A stretch of 5,069 bases of DNA from Bacillota bacterium (lineage in GTDB: Bacteria; Bacillota_A; Clostridia; DSM-8532): positions 1-5,069 of the forward strand of contig JAFADM010000035.1 of NCBI GenBank assembly GCA_023424865.1, written 5' to 3'. Both the position numbers and the translations under genes were made by a program. A model generated the notes under the pieces. The model was not told the DNA's origin. It did no database searches and saw only the letters and a list, made by a program, of their open reading frames with translations. Shown piece after piece: positions 1 through 5,069 of this stretch (position 1 is the stretch's first letter; each line of letters begins with the position of its first letter).

Positions 1-142
1 TGTTTAAAACGCATGGGATTTTGAGGGAATATAAAAAAATTTAAGCATACAAAAAAAATAGTTTAATAAAAATTTTTTTGAAAATGATGTTGTATTTTAA
101 ATAGGGCTGTGTTATCATAATCACAACTTCAAGATATCCGAT

Positions 143-160
143 GCGACAATGGTGTTGCGC
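143..160 (+). promoter_or_regulatory. possible alternative (anti-terminator-like) hairpin
   Basis: GCG (143-145), a bulged A146 and CAA (147-149) can pair with TTG (155-157) and CGC (158-160) around a TGGTG loop. This uses bases 156-160, which also form most of the lower left arm of the terminator at 156-200, so the two structures exclude each other. That arrangement resembles an attenuator. However, six base pairs with a bulge is weak, and no known riboswitch aptamer was recognised just upstream. The role is inference only. Confidence 0.25.
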
Positions 161-200
161 CGACATGCTTAAAACAGAAAAAGCATGAGGCGCATTTTTT
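156..200 (+). terminator. intrinsic (Rho-independent) terminator
   Basis: TGCGCC (156-161) pairs with GGCGCA (189-194). Inside it, across a small GA/A internal loop, CATGCTT (164-170) pairs with AAGCATG (181-187), closing a 10-base A-rich loop. Six T residues (195-200) follow directly. A GC-rich stem with a run of U at its 3' foot is the standard intrinsic terminator layout on the + strand; the minus strand has no matching T run. It could end a transcript that begins upstream of the window, end a small RNA encoded around 80-200, or act as a leader attenuator of the downstream operon. The sequence alone does not decide among these. Confidence 0.75.
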
Positions 201-251
201 GTACCCTTTTTAGGGTTGACCAAAAAACGGAAAGTTATAAATTCCACTCAT

Positions 252-319
252 AAGCACTCTCACTTTCCAAATTTCTAATTAAAGCACTGTGCAATATTCA
301 AAAACACTAAAGAAGCACT
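252..319 (+). repeat. three spaced AAGCACT direct repeats (operator-like)
   Basis: The heptamer AAGCACT occurs exactly at 252-258, 282-288 and 313-319, with start-to-start distances of 30 and 31 bases, close to three turns of B-DNA. Extra CACT tetramers at 245-248 and 305-308 lie about 10 bases from a full box, and the middle box is part of the 9-base palindrome GCACTGTGC (284-292). The third box touches the probable -10 element. Boxes on one face of the helix around a promoter suggest a binding site for a regulator, but no known motif was recognised. Confidence 0.4.
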
Positions 320-326
320 ATATATT
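297..326 (+). promoter_or_regulatory. probable sigma-A-type promoter of the transporter operon
   Basis: The -35 candidate is TTCAAA (297-302, four of six consensus bases). The -10 candidate is TATATT (321-326, five of six), with an 18-base spacer; an overlapping TATATA (319-324) would give 16. Transcription would start near 333, leaving a 5' leader of about 30 bases that includes the ribosome site. It lies downstream of the terminator, so the operon would not need read-through. The match is moderate and this is the best of several weak candidates. Confidence 0.35.
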
Positions 327-352
327 GACAAATCGACGTTGAGTTGAAGAGA

Positions 353-357
353 AGGAG
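353..357 (+). promoter_or_regulatory. ribosome binding site of the lipoprotein gene
   Basis: AGGAG lies 5 bases before the ATG at 363 and 8 bases before the in-frame ATG at 366. The two starts give Met-Met-Lys-Lys or Met-Lys-Lys. The spacing favours 366 slightly, and a Met-Lys-Lys opening is usual for lipoprotein signals. The mature protein is the same either way. Confidence 0.7.
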
Positions 358-362
358 AATGA

Positions 363-1412
363 ATGATGAAAAAGTTTTTGAAAAAAGCGGCACTGGTCGT
401 TGCGGTAATGACAGCAATGAGCTCCCTTGCAGCTTGCGGCGGCACACCTGCCTCCAGCACCCCCACACCTTCCCCCAGCACCTCGGCTTCCGCCACACCA
501 ACCCCTGAGGCCACACCTACACCTGCAGCTGATCCTGTGAAGGTCGCCGTTATCTTAAGCGGCCCTATCAGTGATATGAGCTGGAACGCAACCGCTTACA
601 ACGGGCTGATGGCGATTGAAAAGCTGGGTGCAGAGGTTTCCTACCAGGAAAATGTACCGGTTTCCTCCGTTGAAGACAGCATCCGTACTTATGCTACCGA
701 AGGCTTTGACCTCATTTTCCTCAGCACCAACAGCTATGAAGAGGTGGGCAAGCTGGTTGCTTCTGATTTTCCCGACGTACAGTTCATCACCATTAACGGT
801 TCAACCACTGAAGGCAATATTTTAAGCGTACAAATCGCCGACGCTCAGCAGGGCTTCCTTATGGGCGCCATCTCGGCAGTCATATCCGAAAGCAAGAAGG
901 TAGGCTTTGTGGGCGGTACTGAAATTCCTCCCATTATTAAGGGCCAGGCCGGTTTTAAAGCCGGTGCCGAATATGTGGACAGCGCTATTGGCATCAGCTC
1001 CAATTTGACGGGCAGCATGGACGATGTGGGTGCTGCCAAGGAAACCGCAGCAGCCATGATACAGGCCGGCGTGGATGTGGTTTCCCCCATGGCTAACCAG
1101 TCCAGCCTTGGTGTTCTGGAAGCGGCTCAGGAAGCAGGGGTTTACGCTGTAGCTTCAGGTCTCAATCAGAACGATGTTGCTCCCGACGCTGCCGTCATTG
1201 CGGTGGTTAAGGATACGGCCATTGCTTATGTGGCAGCCTACAATGCCTTTATCGGCGGAACTCTCGGCAGTGAAACCATTGTCATGGGCGCAACCGAAGG
1301 CGTTGTTTACCTCTCCGACTGGTATCCTGCAGCTTCCGGTATTTCCGAAGACGCTAAGGCAAAGGTATCCCAAATTTACCAGGACCTGGTAGACGGAAAA
1401 ATTGCTCAATAA
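363..1412 (+). CDS. BMP-family ABC transporter substrate-binding lipoprotein
   Basis: This is the extracellular ligand-capturing subunit of a BMP/PnrA-type importer, 349 residues. The signal peptide is residues 1-24 (basic MMKKFLKK, then a hydrophobic core), and lipobox LAAC puts the lipid-modified cysteine at residue 25. A low-complexity Ser/Thr/Pro/Ala tether (about 28-57) with PTP-type repeats leads to the folded domain. That domain begins VKVAVILSG, with the family-typical D71-x-S-W74-N. Other family landmarks are a FPDVQFITING-type strand (about 136-146), VGFVGG with E187-IPPI (180-191), the GFKAGAEYV segment (197-205), TGS-DD (216-221) and LGVLEAAQEAGVYA (249-262). Length and order suit the family. 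The stretch after GFDLI reads LSTNSYEE instead of the more usual glycine-rich GxGF type, so the ligand may differ from standard nucleosides. It is the first gene of the operon. The start at 363 follows AGGAG; 366 is an equally good alternative. Nucleoside uptake is a family-level inference, not shown here. Confidence 0.93.
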   Translation: MMKKFLKKAALVVAVMTAMSSLAACGGTPASSTPTPSPSTSASATPTPEATPTPAADPVKVAVILSGPISDMSWNATAYNGLMAIEKLGAEVSYQENVPVSSVEDSIRTYATEGFDLIFLSTNSYEEVGKLVASDFPDVQFITINGSTTEGNILSVQIADAQQGFLMGAISAVISESKKVGFVGGTEIPPIIKGQAGFKAGAEYVDSAIGISSNLTGSMDDVGAAKETAAAMIQAGVDVVSPMANQSSLGVLEAAQEAGVYAVASGLNQNDVAPDAAVIAVVKDTAIAYVAAYNAFIGGTLGSETIVMGATEGVVYLSDWYPAASGISEDAKAKVSQIYQDLVDGKIAQ

Positions 1413-1442
1413 GGGTTACCTAAGGGTTACCTAAGGGTTACC
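1410..1442 (+). repeat. three perfect 11-bp tandem repeats (TAAGGGTTACC)
   Basis: Three identical copies stand at 1410-1420, 1421-1431 and 1432-1442. The TAA of the first copy is the stop codon of the lipoprotein gene. Because the unit is 11 bases long, the three TAA triplets fall in three different reading frames, so translation is closed in every frame. The array ends abruptly at 1442 and does not extend upstream into the gene. It looks like a recent duplication by replication slippage, or a short binding array with one unit per helical turn. No function is known to me. Confidence 0.85.
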
Positions 1443-1453
1443 GCGTTGAGAAT

Positions 1454-1490
1454 CCTTGATAAATGGGAACGGGCGTCACGTTTATCAAGG
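1454..1490 (+). promoter_or_regulatory. intercistronic hairpin 1
   Basis: CCTTGATAAA (1454-1463) pairs perfectly with TTTATCAAGG (1481-1490), ten base pairs around a 17-base loop that can be narrowed by one G-U and one G-C pair. No T run follows, so it is not a standard terminator. Together with the next hairpin it probably protects the 3' end of the lipoprotein message or slows polymerase or nuclease between the first and second genes. Confidence 0.6.
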
Positions 1491-1493
1491 TAT

Positions 1494-1527
1494 GGGTGGG
1501 GTCACGGCAGAAGGCCGGACCCCATTC
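1494..1527 (+). promoter_or_regulatory. intercistronic hairpin 2 (strong, GC-rich)
   Basis: GGGGTC (1498-1503) pairs with GACCCC (1518-1523), and beyond a bulged A1504 the stem continues as CGGC (1505-1508) with GCCG (1514-1517) around an AGAAG loop. Outward it extends by T1497-A1524, two G-U pairs and G1494-C1527, giving about 14 pairs. It is followed by CTTGCTG, not by a U tract, so strong termination is unlikely. Partial termination or mRNA stabilisation fits better, giving more binding protein than permease. The regulatory role is inference. Confidence 0.6.
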
Positions 1528-1535
1528 CTTGCTGT

Positions 1536-1551
1536 ATAGGCTTAACCCTAT
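1536..1551 (+). promoter_or_regulatory. small hairpin before the first permease
   Basis: ATAGG (1536-1540) pairs with CCTAT (1547-1551) around a CTTAAC loop, five base pairs that could occur by chance. It ends just before the weak ribosome site of the first permease gene (AAAGGG at 1559-1564). Confidence 0.25.
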
Positions 1552-1575
1552 GGCACAGAAAGGGATGGAAAGTGT

Positions 1576-2676
1576 ATGAAAGGCAGCAGCGGCCGCAATG
1601 GCCAGTCCTTTAAAAAGAAGGTTCTTCTGGCGTTGGATGGGGTTTATTTCCCCATTGCAGCCATTGTATCGGCCCTTATTATCGGCGGGCTTGCGGTATG
1701 GGGTTTGAGCTATGATCCCTGGACCGCCTTCAAAAGCTTATTAAGCGGCTCTTTTGGCAATAAAAACGCCGTAAGCGAGACTCTGGTCAAGGCCATACCT
1801 CTTATTTTTACGGCCTTGAGCTATGCGGTAGCCATGCGGTGCGGGCTTATCAATCTGGGGGCCGAAGGCCAGCTTTATATAGGTGCTTTGGCTGCCACCC
1901 TTGTGGGAACCAGCTTTAACGGTCTTCCTGCCCCAATTCATATTGGCCTCACTCTTATAGCAGGCTTTGCAGGCGGCGCTTTCTACGGCGCTATTGTGGC
2001 CCTTTTAAAAATACGCTTTGGGGCAAGCGAGCTTATCACCACCATCATGCTTAATTACATTGCCATTGCCTTTGTCAACTACTGTGTTACCGGGCCTTTA
2101 AAAATGGAAGGGGACAGCTATCCCCAATCCTATCCTATTTTGGAAAGCGCAAGGCTTCCAAGGCTTTTTACAGGCCTGCGCCTTCATTGGGGAATTTTTA
2201 TTGCCCTAGCGGCTTTAATTATTTTCTACATTATTATATGGAAAACAACCAAAGGCTACGAAATGCGTGTCATTGGCCAAAATCCCATGGCAGGGGCCTA
2301 TGCGGGCATGAATCTTAACAAGGTGGGCATTCGCGCCATGCTTCTTGCGGGAGGCTTTGCCGGCCTTGGGGGCTGTGTTGAAATTCTGGGCATACAGCTT
2401 CGGCTTATTCAGGATTTTTCCTCCAATTACGGCTTTGACGGTATTGCCGTGGCCCTTCTTGGAAACAACCACCCCATAGGCATTTTCCTTTCCGGCATCC
2501 TTTTCGGCGCCCTCAACAGCGGCTCCAATAAAATGCAGATGATGGCCAAGGTTCCCAGCGCCGTTATCCATATCATACAGGGCTTAATCATTCTTTTTGT
2601 GGTGGGAAGGGAGATGTTCCGTTTCCGTCATCTTTTCATGAAACCGGGAAAGAAGAAGGAGGTAACCCATGCTTGA
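1576..2676 (+). CDS. ABC transporter permease, BPD_transp_2 family (NupP/YufP-like)
   Basis: This is one half of the membrane channel of the importer, 366 residues, a usual length for the longer permease of BMP-type systems. A basic N-terminus (FKKK at 12-15) precedes about nine or ten hydrophobic segments, roughly at 23-44, 72-89, 97-114, 119-144, 150-171, 205-222, 250-273, 287-315 and 328-344. Family landmarks are GLINLGAEGQLYIGAL (90-105), GASELITTIMLNYIA (149-163), the cytoplasmic coupling loop KGYEMRVIGQNP with A-GAYAGM (226-245) and GFDGIAVALLGNNHPIGI (286-303). The ribosome site is weak (AAAGGG/GGATGG before the ATG at 1576) compared with the genes on either side, which agrees with lower output than the lipoprotein. 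It overlaps the next gene by 8 bases, so the two are probably translationally coupled and made in equal amounts. The substrate is not shown by the permease itself. Confidence 0.93.
   Translation: MKGSSGRNGQSFKKKVLLALDGVYFPIAAIVSALIIGGLAVWGLSYDPWTAFKSLLSGSFGNKNAVSETLVKAIPLIFTALSYAVAMRCGLINLGAEGQLYIGALAATLVGTSFNGLPAPIHIGLTLIAGFAGGAFYGAIVALLKIRFGASELITTIMLNYIAIAFVNYCVTGPLKMEGDSYPQSYPILESARLPRLFTGLRLHWGIFIALAALIIFYIIIWKTTKGYEMRVIGQNPMAGAYAGMNLNKVGIRAMLLAGGFAGLGGCVEILGIQLRLIQDFSSNYGFDGIAVALLGNNHPIGIFLSGILFGALNSGSNKMQMMAKVPSAVIHIIQGLIILFVVGREMFRFRHLFMKPGKKKEVTHA
2657..2662 (+). promoter_or_regulatory. strong ribosome binding site of the second permease
   Basis: AGGAGG lies 6 bases before the ATG at 2669, inside the end of the preceding gene. 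This fixes the start and creates the 8-base overlap with the first permease. The bases GGTAACCC (2661-2668) between site and start are the exact complement of GGGTTACC in the tandem repeats at 1410-1442. Confidence 0.85.
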
Positions 2677-3589
2677 TTTTCTGACGGGCTTTCTGGCCTC
2701 GGACATAAGAACCGCCACACCTCTTCTTATTGCGGCTCTGGGCGTGGTATTCAGTGAAAGGGCGGGAATTGTCAACATCGGTATCGAGGGCTTTATGCTC
2801 ACCGGCGCCCTTATGGGGGTTGTGGGCTCCTGGGCCACCGGCTCGGTGGTGGCGGGAACCCTTATTGCCATGGTATCGGTTATGCTGTTTGCTCTTGTTT
2901 TTGCCTATTTCACCATTACGGTAGGAGCCAACCAGACCGTGGTGGGGGTTGCGGTAAATATTCTTGCGGGAGGCCTTACCATAACCCTTAACCGTACGGT
3001 TTTCGGCGTGAATACAAGCATGCCCCGCATCGATGTTTTCGATGCCGTAAAAATTCCTTATTTAAGTGAAATTCCGCTTTTGGGCAAGGCTCTTTTCAGC
3101 CAGTCCATTCCCGTTTATATGGCCATTGTTCTGGTGCCCGTGCTCTGGTTTGTCCTTATGAAAACCAATGTGGGACTCAATGTAAGAGCGGTGGGGGATC
3201 ATCCCCAGGCCTGTGATACGGTGGGCATCAACGTGGTTCGCACACGCTACGGCGCAGTGCTGTTCAGCGGACTTATGGCGGGCTTTGCCGGAGCCTTCGT
3301 TTCCATGGGGCAGCTGAGCTTCTTCACCGAGGGCATGGTGGCTGGCCGGGGTTTTATTGTTCTGGCGGCCGTGGTTTTCGGCAATTACACCCCGGTGGGG
3401 GTACTGGGAGCAGCCCTGCTCTTCGGTGCGGGGGATGCCCTTCAATACAATCTCCAGGCGGCCAATACCAACATACCCTACCAGTTTTTAACCATGATGC
3501 CCTATATTATTACATTAGGCGCCCTGTGCGGCTTTATCCGCAGAAGCAACAAACCCCTGTCCAGCGGCGTGCACTACAGGAAAGGCTGA
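2669..3589 (+). CDS. ABC transporter permease, BPD_transp_2 family (NupQ/YufQ-like)
   Basis: This is the second channel half, 306 residues, the usual length of the shorter permease in BMP-type importers. It has about eight to ten hydrophobic segments. Family landmarks are ATPLLIAALGVVFSERAG (16-33), IVNIGIEGFMLTGAL (34-48), GANQTVVGVAVNILAGGLT (86-104), the coupling loop GLNVRAVGDHPQACDTVGINV (169-189, where it contacts the ATPase), GRGFIVLAAVVFGNYTPVG (226-244), and a YQFLTMMPYIITL helix near the C-terminus. The gene starts within the end of the first permease and is followed after 12 bases by the ATPase, whose ribosome site overlaps this stop codon. It should form a heterodimer with the first permease. 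No truncation or missing landmark was seen. Confidence 0.94.
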   Translation: MLDFLTGFLASDIRTATPLLIAALGVVFSERAGIVNIGIEGFMLTGALMGVVGSWATGSVVAGTLIAMVSVMLFALVFAYFTITVGANQTVVGVAVNILAGGLTITLNRTVFGVNTSMPRIDVFDAVKIPYLSEIPLLGKALFSQSIPVYMAIVLVPVLWFVLMKTNVGLNVRAVGDHPQACDTVGINVVRTRYGAVLFSGLMAGFAGAFVSMGQLSFFTEGMVAGRGFIVLAAVVFGNYTPVGVLGAALLFGAGDALQYNLQAANTNIPYQFLTMMPYIITLGALCGFIRRSNKPLSSGVHYRKG

Positions 3590-3601
3590 GGTGAAGGTGT
3601 A

Positions 3602-5069
3602 ATGGCTTTACTTGAAATGCGGCACATCACGAAACGCTTTGGTGAGGTGACGGCCAACGAGAATGTGAATTTTATTGTTGAAAAAGGGCAGATACACGCT
3701 CTGCTGGGTGAAAACGGAGCGGGTAAATCCACCCTCATGAACATCCTGTACGGACTCTACACCCCTACGGAGGGTGAAATCCTGTTTAACGGCAAACCCA
3801 TTCATATAAAAAGTCCCCGTCATGCCATTGAGCTGGGAATAGGGATGGTTCATCAGCATTTCATGCTCATACCGGCCTTGTCGGTCATTGAAAATGTGGT
3901 GCTGGGAATGAAGGAAAACAAAACGGTCCTGGATTTAAAAGCCGCCGCCGTCCGGTTTGAGGAAATGGCCCGAAAATACGGTATGCCCATGGATCCCTGG
4001 TGCCGGGTGGAGCAGCTTTCCATCGGCCAGCAGCAGCGGCTGGAAATTCTCAAGGCTTTGTTCCGCAAAGCGGATCTTCTCATTTTGGATGAACCGACGG
4101 CAGTGCTCACCCCTCAGGAGGTGGAATCCCTCTTTGTCATGATGCGAAGGCTTAAGGAGGACGGCTGTACCCTCATTTTCATAAGCCACAAGCTGGGTGA
4201 GATCCTGGATATTTGCGACTGCTGCACCGTCCTTCGCCAGGGAAGGGTGGCTGCGGCCAATCTGCCCCTTTCCCAGGTTGAGGACAAAAAGGAGATGGCT
4301 GCCCTCATGGTGGGCAAGGAAGTGGATCTGGTTACCCAGAAAAGGGAAGCACAGACAGGACAGACCGTGCTTAAGGTGGAGGAACTGGAGTATGTGGATG
4401 ACCGGAAGGTTAAAAAGCTCCAGGATATCAGCTTCGAGGTCAAAGCGGGAGAAATTCTGGGAGTCTGCGGTGTTGACGGCAACGGCCAGTCGGAGCTTAT
4501 CGCCTGTATTGCCGGTCTGAAAAGGCCTGCGGGGGGCCGGGTGCACATCAAGGGCGAGGAATGTACCGGCTTAAGTCCCAAGAAAATTCTTGGAAAGGGC
4601 GTATCCCATATTCCTGAGGACAGGCATAAGTTCGGTATGGTTAAAACCCTTTCCGTCAGTGAAAACCTTATCCTTATGAGCTATGACAAAGAGGAATTTT
4701 CCAAGGGCGGCTTTTTAAAGCGTAAAAAGATAAGAGAGCACAGCGAGGCTCTGTGCAACCGGTATGAAGTGAAAAGGGGCAGTATAGAGGATTTTGCCGG
4801 CACCCTATCAGGCGGAAACCAGCAAAAGTTTGTGGTTGGACGTGAGCTGGACAGGGAGCCGGAGCTTTTAATCGCCGTCCATCCGGACAGGGGACTGGAC
4901 ATAGGCGCTACGAAATACATCCAGTCCCGTATTGTACAGGAACGGGACAGAGGGGCTGCCGTGGTGCTGGTTTCCACGGAGCTGGAGGAGATTATGGAGC
5001 TCTCTGACAGGATTTTGGTCTTGTGTGAAGGCAAAATAATGGGTATTCTAAATCAGAAGGATGCCACAA
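3602..5069 (+). CDS. BMP-type ABC transporter ATP-binding protein, double NBD, 3' end cut by window
   Basis: This is the energising subunit, two fused ABC domains; 489 residues are visible with no stop before the window ends, so probably only a few tens of residues are missing. NBD1 (about 1-240) has Walker A GENGAGKST (36-44), Q-loop Q85 in the family-typical HQHFML, signature LSIGQQQR (139-146), Walker B LLILDEPT (159-166, D163 and E164) and switch H196. NBD2 (about 255-489) is degenerate in its own ATP site: GVDGNGQSE (290-298) has Gln296 in place of the Walker A lysine, the Walker B region reads LLIAVHPDRGLD (422-433) with no Asp-Glu pair, and the switch histidine is Thr459 (STELEE). It keeps a perfect signature LSGGNQQK (402-409), which would complete the NBD1 site. 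One working and one degenerate site is usual for this family. IPEDRHK (337-343) is also typical. GAGGTGA overlapping the preceding stop (3588-3594) is the likely ribosome site, 7 bases before the ATG. NupO/YufO-like by family. Confidence 0.95.
   Translation, partial: MALLEMRHITKRFGEVTANENVNFIVEKGQIHALLGENGAGKSTLMNILYGLYTPTEGEILFNGKPIHIKSPRHAIELGIGMVHQHFMLIPALSVIENVVLGMKENKTVLDLKAAAVRFEEMARKYGMPMDPWCRVEQLSIGQQQRLEILKALFRKADLLILDEPTAVLTPQEVESLFVMMRRLKEDGCTLIFISHKLGEILDICDCCTVLRQGRVAAANLPLSQVEDKKEMAALMVGKEVDLVTQKREAQTGQTVLKVEELEYVDDRKVKKLQDISFEVKAGEILGVCGVDGNGQSELIACIAGLKRPAGGRVHIKGEECTGLSPKKILGKGVSHIPEDRHKFGMVKTLSVSENLILMSYDKEEFSKGGFLKRKKIREHSEALCNRYEVKRGSIEDFAGTLSGGNQQKFVVGRELDREPELLIAVHPDRGLDIGATKYIQSRIVQERDRGAAVVLVSTELEEIMELSDRILVLCEGKIMGILNQKDAT

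Larger units (their letters stand above)
1..362. other. AT-rich upstream intergenic region with no gene
   Basis: This 362-base stretch has no credible open reading frame on either strand. The frames entering from position 1 all stop within about 45 bases, so at most the last few codons of an upstream gene could lie here. The first 80 bases are rich in A and T runs (A7 at 33-39, A8 at 51-58, A5T7 at 68-79). The middle carries a terminator-type hairpin (156-200). The last 120 bases carry repeated AAGCACT boxes and the probable promoter and ribosome site of the transporter operon. The composition is clearly more AT-rich than the coding DNA that follows. Confidence 0.8.

Noticed and set aside
108..125. 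TGTG-N10-CACA inverted repeat resembling a CRP site
   Set aside because: CRP-type sites have eight bases between TGTG and CACA, and the inner bases do not fit; probably chance.
141..188. A 15-codon open frame (ATG at 141, TGA at 186-188) overlapping the terminator, a possible leader peptide
   Set aside because: No Shine-Dalgarno sequence precedes it, and the residue make-up (one Trp, two Cys) does not fit a clear attenuation logic for a nucleoside-type transporter.
143..193. Resemblance to a fluoride (crcB) riboswitch, from ATGGTGTT followed by CGCC
   Set aside because: The 3' strand lacks the GACTCC-type segment needed for the pseudoknot with the GGNGTT loop; the 3' arm pairs as a simple terminator instead.
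216..241. TTGACC (216-221) with TATAAA (236-241) as a promoter
   Set aside because: The spacer is only 14 bases, too short for a sigma-A promoter.
325..330. Perfect -35 hexamer TTGACA
   Set aside because: The matching -10 position (348-353, AGAGAA) lies in the ribosome-site region and has no resemblance to TATAAT.
1494..1530. Strong hairpin 2 as a terminator ending the first gene's transcript
   Set aside because: No run of T follows the stem, and the downstream genes encode the partners of the same transporter, so full termination is unlikely.
3935..4581. Long antisense open frames over the ATPase gene and similar ones over the other genes
   Set aside because: They are opposite-strand shadows of clear ABC-transporter coding sequence, have no family-like sequence, and overlap each other.

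Overview
The window holds most of one operon for an ABC importer of the BMP (basic membrane protein / PnrA, nucleoside-type) family. It is preceded by a non-coding, AT-rich upstream region of about 360 bases. All supported genes lie on the + strand. Several features point to a low-to-moderate GC Gram-positive anaerobe, most likely a member of the Clostridia: a lipoprotein signal with a Ser/Thr/Pro-rich tether, strong purine-rich Shine-Dalgarno sites, tight gene packing, and very AT-rich intergenic DNA beside moderate-GC coding DNA. The species cannot be told from the sequence.

Layout: positions 1-362 contain no gene. They carry A/T tracts, a convincing intrinsic terminator (156-200), a smaller hairpin that would compete with it (143-160), three helically spaced AAGCACT boxes (252-319) and a plausible sigma-A-type promoter (297-326). 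Next comes the substrate-binding lipoprotein (363-1412). The 163-base gap after it holds three perfect 11-bp tandem repeats that start on the stop codon, followed by two strong hairpins and a small one. Then follow two BPD_transp_2-type permeases (1576-2676 and 2669-3589, overlapping by 8 bases) and a double-NBD ATPase (3602 to the window edge, 3' end missing).

The four proteins make a complete importer. The lipoprotein captures the ligand outside the membrane, the two permeases form the heterodimeric channel, and the fused double ATPase powers it. By family the likely ligands are purine or other nucleosides, but related systems carry other small molecules (for example riboflavin), and the ligand-binding lobe here is not close enough to a known type to name one. 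The gap between the lipoprotein and the permeases is the kind of place where differential mRNA stability makes binding protein more abundant than the membrane parts.

I did not find a clearly novel system. The parts worth a second look are the structured upstream leader, the spaced AAGCACT boxes, the repeat/hairpin block between genes 1 and 2, and the unusual gene order with the ATPase last.
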